Of a stretch of 39,138 bases of DNA, positions 37,455 to 39,138 are shown one piece after another; position 1 is the first letter of the stretch, and the number at the start of each line of letters is the position of its first letter. The stretch is taken from the NCBI GenBank assembly GCA_026627345.1, contig JAPNUP010000158.1, positions 1-39,138 of the forward strand, written 5' to 3'. This stretch comes from Bacillota bacterium. Lineage in GTDB: Bacteria; Bacillota; Bacilli; Alicyclobacillales; SLC66. Made by a program: the position numbers and the translations under genes. The notes under the pieces are model-generated. The model was not told the DNA's origin, did no database searches, and saw only the letters and a list, made by a program, of their open reading frames with translations.

Positions 37455-37797
37455 GTGCGGCGCATTTTGAGCTCAGATAAGCTTTCATCTTGCTCGTGTT
37501 CAAAATTTGTGACTCGCTAGTGGATAACGGCGGCAAATCCATTGAATTTGTTGAGTATATAGTTGTAACGATGAGTAGTTGATGGTCGGGCATTGTTGGA
37601 ACTAAAAATACTGTATAATCAAGGAAGAACGTCAAGACACATCCATCGTTTAGATCTTGAAACGTAGACGTTGGGTGTGCGGACGTGATGAATAAATATG
37701 CATTTTCTATGAGTTGATGTTATTCGGTTAACGGGCAGTTATGCGACGTGCGCCATGAGGCGCTATGTATTGAAGACACCTATCTCAGTTCGCAAAA

Positions 37798-37806
37798 TGG
37801 TATAAT
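37798..37806 (+). promoter_or_regulatory. extended -10 promoter of the 89-residue-protein gene
   Basis: TGGTATAAT is identical to the gatC extended -10. It lies 33 bases before the start codon at 37840, with no good -35. Confidence 0.55.
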
Positions 37807-37839
37807 GCAGGTGACTAATGAGACGGACGGTGAAAATCC

Positions 37840-38109
37840 ATGTTGTGGTCGGAGGTTCGCGAGCTATTTCCGGATCAGTTTGTACTTGTGCAGGCATTAA
37901 AATCGCACCAGGATGGAAGCAAGTTGTATGTAGATGAAATGGCGGTTATTCGCCCCATACCAGATCCGCATGAGGCTACTAGAGAACTTCTAAAGGCCAA
38001 ACATGAAAACTTTGTCTATCATACGGGTAGACCAGAAATGGTTATGGAGATTGTTTCTCGCGTGGGATTTAGGAGGTCACCAGTTGAAGATCGCCTGATC
38101 CACAAATGA
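37840..38109 (+). CDS. small protein of unknown function
   Basis: An 89-residue soluble protein. It shows an alternating pattern (QFVLVQALKSHQDGSKLYV, then DEMAVIRPIPDPHEATRELL), a HENFVYHTG block and a C-terminal helix with basic residues. I recall similar short proteins in Firmicutes, often next to a retropepsin-like aspartic protease, but none is encoded here, and that memory is unverified. The start ATG 37840 has only a weak SD (GACGGTGA). It is expressed from the extended -10 promoter. It converges on the Fic gene, and no terminator is visible between them. Confidence 0.65.
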   Translation: MLWSEVRELFPDQFVLVQALKSHQDGSKLYVDEMAVIRPIPDPHEATRELLKAKHENFVYHTGRPEMVMEIVSRVGFRRSPVEDRLIHK

Positions 38110-38190
38110 TTAAGTGGAGTCAGGCAACGGTACTACTTCAAAAGATTCACTGACCGTTCTGCCCAAGCGTTTTGCTAGAAGCATTCCCTC

Positions 38191-39138
38191 TTACAACGGT
38201 TTATACCTCGTGGAACGACCACTCCCGTTACGCTCAATGAGCCCTTCATCTGTAAGTTGTTTAAGTACCGCATTGATGGTTGGTCGAGCAATATCGGGAC
38301 ATCTGTCCTCCAAGTCTCGTACGGAGAATGGCGCAATGAACCCTGCTACAATTTCCCGGATGCGTGCTGACTTCTCGCCCTTTGTCTGCCGCACGATGGA
38401 CGCCCGATCTTCAAGATCACGATATGCTCGCACAATCACCCCAAGAAAGTACCGCAACCACGGCAATAAGTCATGTTCACCCTCATGCCATCCCTGCGAA
38501 GACTCGTAGAGACTCTGGTAATATTTCTCTTTTGTCTCCTCCACAATCTTCTCCAAAGAGATATACCGACCAACGTTGTACCCGCCATGATACAAGCAAA
38601 GCAGGGTCAAAAGGCGAGACATCCGTCCGTTCCCGTCGGCAAATGGATGTATGCACAAAAAATCTAAAATGAGCGCAGCCATAATGATGAGCGGATGGAG
38701 CTCTCTTTTGTCCATAGCACTCGCATATTCCTTGCAGAGAGAGTCCATTGCATCTTGCACTAAAATAGCTGGTGTTGGGGTAAATCTGACCTTTTGCGTT
38801 CCATCTGGCAAACGTTCCGTAATTTCATTGTCAACCATCTTCCACTTGCCGCCTTCTCCATGGGAGAAAGAATACATTTGGCGGTGCAACTGCTGAATGA
38901 CACTTGGGCGTATGTGAATGTCAACGCCGGAGGCATGAATGAGATTCAAAACAGTACGATAGCCTGCAACCTTATGCTCAGAACAGTTCTGTGGGGTCGT
39001 CCGGTCTTCACACAAGTCCTTCAGCCGCTGGTTTGAAACGACGATTCCCTCTATGCGATTTGATGATTCCGTACTCTGTATGGTGGCGATATTCTGTAGC
39101 TGCCTTAATAACTCAGGGGCACGGTCCTCATAATAATC
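38191..39138 (-). CDS. Fic-family adenylyltransferase (N-terminus beyond right edge)
   Basis: The open frame continues to the window's right edge without a stop, so the true start lies outside. At least 315 residues are visible. The inhibitory helix is present upstream of the core: STESSNRIEGI carries the S/TxxxE(G) motif of class II Fic proteins, whose glutamate blocks ATP. The catalytic motif HPFADGNGRMSR is intact (His, Asp-Gly-Asn-Gly-Arg). Helices with LEKIVEETKEKYYQSLYESS follow, and the C-terminus ends in a winged-helix-like domain (INAVLKQLTDEGLIERNGSGR). It would AMPylate a protein target. Base composition is richer in A+T than the core genes, suggesting later acquisition. Confidence 0.9.
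   Translation of the reverse strand, partial: DYYEDRAPELLRQLQNIATIQSTESSNRIEGIVVSNQRLKDLCEDRTTPQNCSEHKVAGYRTVLNLIHASGVDIHIRPSVIQQLHRQMYSFSHGEGGKWKMVDNEITERLPDGTQKVRFTPTPAILVQDAMDSLCKEYASAMDKRELHPLIIMAALILDFLCIHPFADGNGRMSRLLTLLCLYHGGYNVGRYISLEKIVEETKEKYYQSLYESSQGWHEGEHDLLPWLRYFLGVIVRAYRDLEDRASIVRQTKGEKSARIREIVAGFIAPFSVRDLEDRCPDIARPTINAVLKQLTDEGLIERNGSGRSTRYKPL

Larger units (their letters stand above)
37391..37839. other. 449-base gene-free stretch
   Basis: No convincing gene is present. It holds the rRNA methyltransferase terminator (see below), two TATAAT hexamers (37614-37619 with only a weak TTGTTG -35, and the stronger extended -10 at 37798-37806), and a small 5-base-pair hairpin at 37750-37763. 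Base composition is noticeably richer in A+T than the upstream genes. No tRNA, riboswitch or repeat was recognised. Confidence 0.5.

Noticed and set aside
37429-37635. Minus-strand 68-residue ORF in the gene-free stretch
   Set aside because: No SD and no recognisable features, and it runs through the terminator of the rRNA methyltransferase gene.

Overview
The window looks like chromosomal DNA from a Gram-positive, low-G+C-lineage (Firmicutes/Bacilli) bacterium with a moderately high G+C content, plausibly an Alicyclobacillaceae-like organism. This rests on the pcrA-ligA pair, the gatC-gatA-gatB-dgk-RlmCD-type gene order, the YerC/TrpR-like regulator, oligoendopeptidase F, strong Shine-Dalgarno (SD) sequences and many TTG/GTG starts. 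The taxonomic call is inference. Almost all of the window is ordinary, densely packed core genome. The last ~1.7 kb (from about 37.4 kb) looks richer in A+T and more accessory-like.

Layout. 1-8.7 kb: the end of a DHA2-type MFS exporter, an alpha/beta hydrolase, an M29 aminopeptidase and an aldo/keto reductase preceded by two coupled unknown genes. A plus-strand cluster follows: alpha/beta hydrolase, dienoyl-CoA-reductase-like SDR, M24B aminopeptidase and MntP-like Mn exporter. Then comes a small membrane protein on the minus strand. 8.7-15.8 kb: HD-containing CCA-adding enzyme, ThiF/MoeB-like E1 enzyme, a cyclase/kynurenine-formamidase-like enzyme, a UbiB/ABC1 kinase and PepF. 15.8-19.9 kb: an XRE regulator with a readable promoter and paired inverted repeats, archaeal-type ProRS, a GNAT protein, a tiny XRE regulator, a Fur/Zur-type regulator and YerC. 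19.9-22.9 kb: a secreted transglutaminase-like protein and a HAD hydrolase.

23.0-29.8 kb: tRNA-Pro(CGG) with its own promoter and hairpin, then a tight run purE-purK-unknown-pcrA-ligA ending in an intrinsic terminator. The unknown gene overlaps both neighbours. 29.8-31.6 kb: a TagO/WecA/MraY-family transferase and a convergent rhodanese. 31.6-37.4 kb: gatCAB, diacylglycerol-kinase-family protein and a TRAM-domain rRNA uracil methyltransferase. 37.4-39.1 kb: a 449-base non-coding stretch, an 89-residue protein of unknown function and a Fic protein running off the right edge.

Functionally the window is mostly housekeeping: translation (ProRS, tRNA-Pro, CCA enzyme, GatCAB, rRNA methylation), DNA repair (PcrA, LigA), purine synthesis (PurE, PurK), peptide turnover (M29, M24B, M3B), envelope/lipid metabolism and four small regulators. 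No CRISPR array, insertion sequence, prophage or clear new multi-gene system is visible. The best leads are the cluster of DnaA-box-like sites at 11.15-11.20 kb, the inverted repeats over the XRE promoter at 16.27-16.32 kb, the unknown gene embedded between purK and pcrA, and the 89-residue protein/Fic region at the right end.
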